A stretch of DNA of 35,802 nt. It comes from Cyanobium sp. C1_MAG_00004 (GTDB lineage: Bacteria > Cyanobacteriota > Cyanobacteriia > PCC-6307 > Cyanobiaceae). The stretch covers positions 1 to 35,802 of the forward strand of contig JAIXOF010000146.1 in assembly GCA_027486935.1 (NCBI GenBank). Reading direction: 5' to 3'. The notes below the pieces were generated by a model. It saw only the letters and a list, made by a program, of their open reading frames with translations. It made no database searches and had not been told where the DNA came from. Within the stretch, counting starts at the first letter, position 1. Each line of letters begins with the position of its first letter. The position numbers were made by a program, and so were the translations under genes. Shown in pieces: positions 35,447-35,802 of this stretch.

Positions 35447-35802
35447 GCGGAGAGGCGCGATGTAGGAGGGATAGCATCACGGTATCGGCGGGCGGCCAAT
35501 AAGCGATCAATGCGTAGTTCTTTAGGCACTTCACCGCAGGCAGGCAGCGCCTTCCACTGCTGCACACGCGGCTTAAGAGTGGGTTTCACCAATCCAAATT
35601 CCTGCTCTGGTCTTTGCTTCAGCAGATGGTTCAGCCTTGTGGTGGGAAGAGGGCCGGATGGCATTCATGGAGGGGCAGCAGCAATGGCTCCCACACCGCC
35701 GCATTCGTCTTTTGGACATGTACAGCGCAATTTGTTGAGCGCTGAGCAGAGCAGGCATGAGCCAGTATCTTGTGCATTGGAACCGAATACAGTGCAATCC
35801 CC
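35447..35802. other. Unassigned sequence at the window's right edge
   Basis: 356 bp without a recognised gene. The + frame following the IS5 remnant is open from 35393 to the window end (about 136 codons, Cys- and Ser-containing, first ATG at 35512), and two minus-strand frames of 74 and 85 codons overlap it. None resembles a known family. The region may be decayed mobile DNA; the window edge prevents a decision. Confidence 0.3.

Overview
The window is a high-GC chromosomal segment of a picocyanobacterium, most likely Cyanobium or a related alpha-cyanobacterial Synechococcus. The evidence is lineage-typical gene content: plant-type [2Fe-2S] ferredoxin, the photosystem II S4-domain protein, the ferredoxin-thioredoxin reductase variable chain, PSRP-3/Ycf65, cyanobacterial DUF1818 and DUF2811 proteins, a short cyanobacterial RpoZ, and a groEL-groES / atpD-atpC neighbourhood. 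The species assignment is inference.

Layout. 1-2.3 kb: tail of an unknown gene, then the ferrous-iron importer feoAB read leftward under a Fur-box-like palindrome. 2.3-5.7 kb (leftward): a Cys-rich hypothetical protein, petF, prmA and serA. 5.8-8.6 kb (rightward): a small membrane protein, the PSII S4 protein, tRNA-Val(GAC) and murD. 8.6-11 kb: two similar-looking membrane proteins either side of an EVE-domain gene, DUF2811, and a 359-bp gene-free stretch with DnaA-box-like sequences. 11.2-15.3 kb: DUF1818 and rpoZ, a compact Hsp70-family protein, a membrane-anchored hypothetical protein, ftrV and pyrR. 15.4-19.3 kb: gpmI, secG, msrB and an Amt-family transporter with an altered pore. 19.4-23.6 kb: groEL/groES under a CIRCE operator, divergent from atpD-atpC. 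23.7-30.1 kb: PSRP-3, a TIGR01548-type HAD hydrolase, pepP, and a tight GTPase-nadD-nadE operon that covers the last steps of NAD synthesis.

30.2-35.8 kb differs. A frame-broken IS481-family element (about 30.17-31.18 kb) ends the housekeeping block. Beyond it lies a visibly less GC-rich, leftward two-gene operon: a fused E1-like/YcaO cyclodehydratase (770 aa) followed by a SagB-type FMN dehydrogenase (460 aa). Together these form the core of a thiazole/oxazole-modified microcin (TOMM, a RiPP class) pathway. A decayed IS5-type transposase start lies on the far side. No convincing precursor peptide is visible. Two tiny ORFs just downstream of the dehydrogenase, one with a Shine-Dalgarno-like sequence, are weak candidates. 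This TOMM module between IS remnants is the most interesting part of the window.

Several start codons are non-ATG (GTG or TTG). Many genes have no recognisable Shine-Dalgarno sequence, so some starts are uncertain, as noted per entry.
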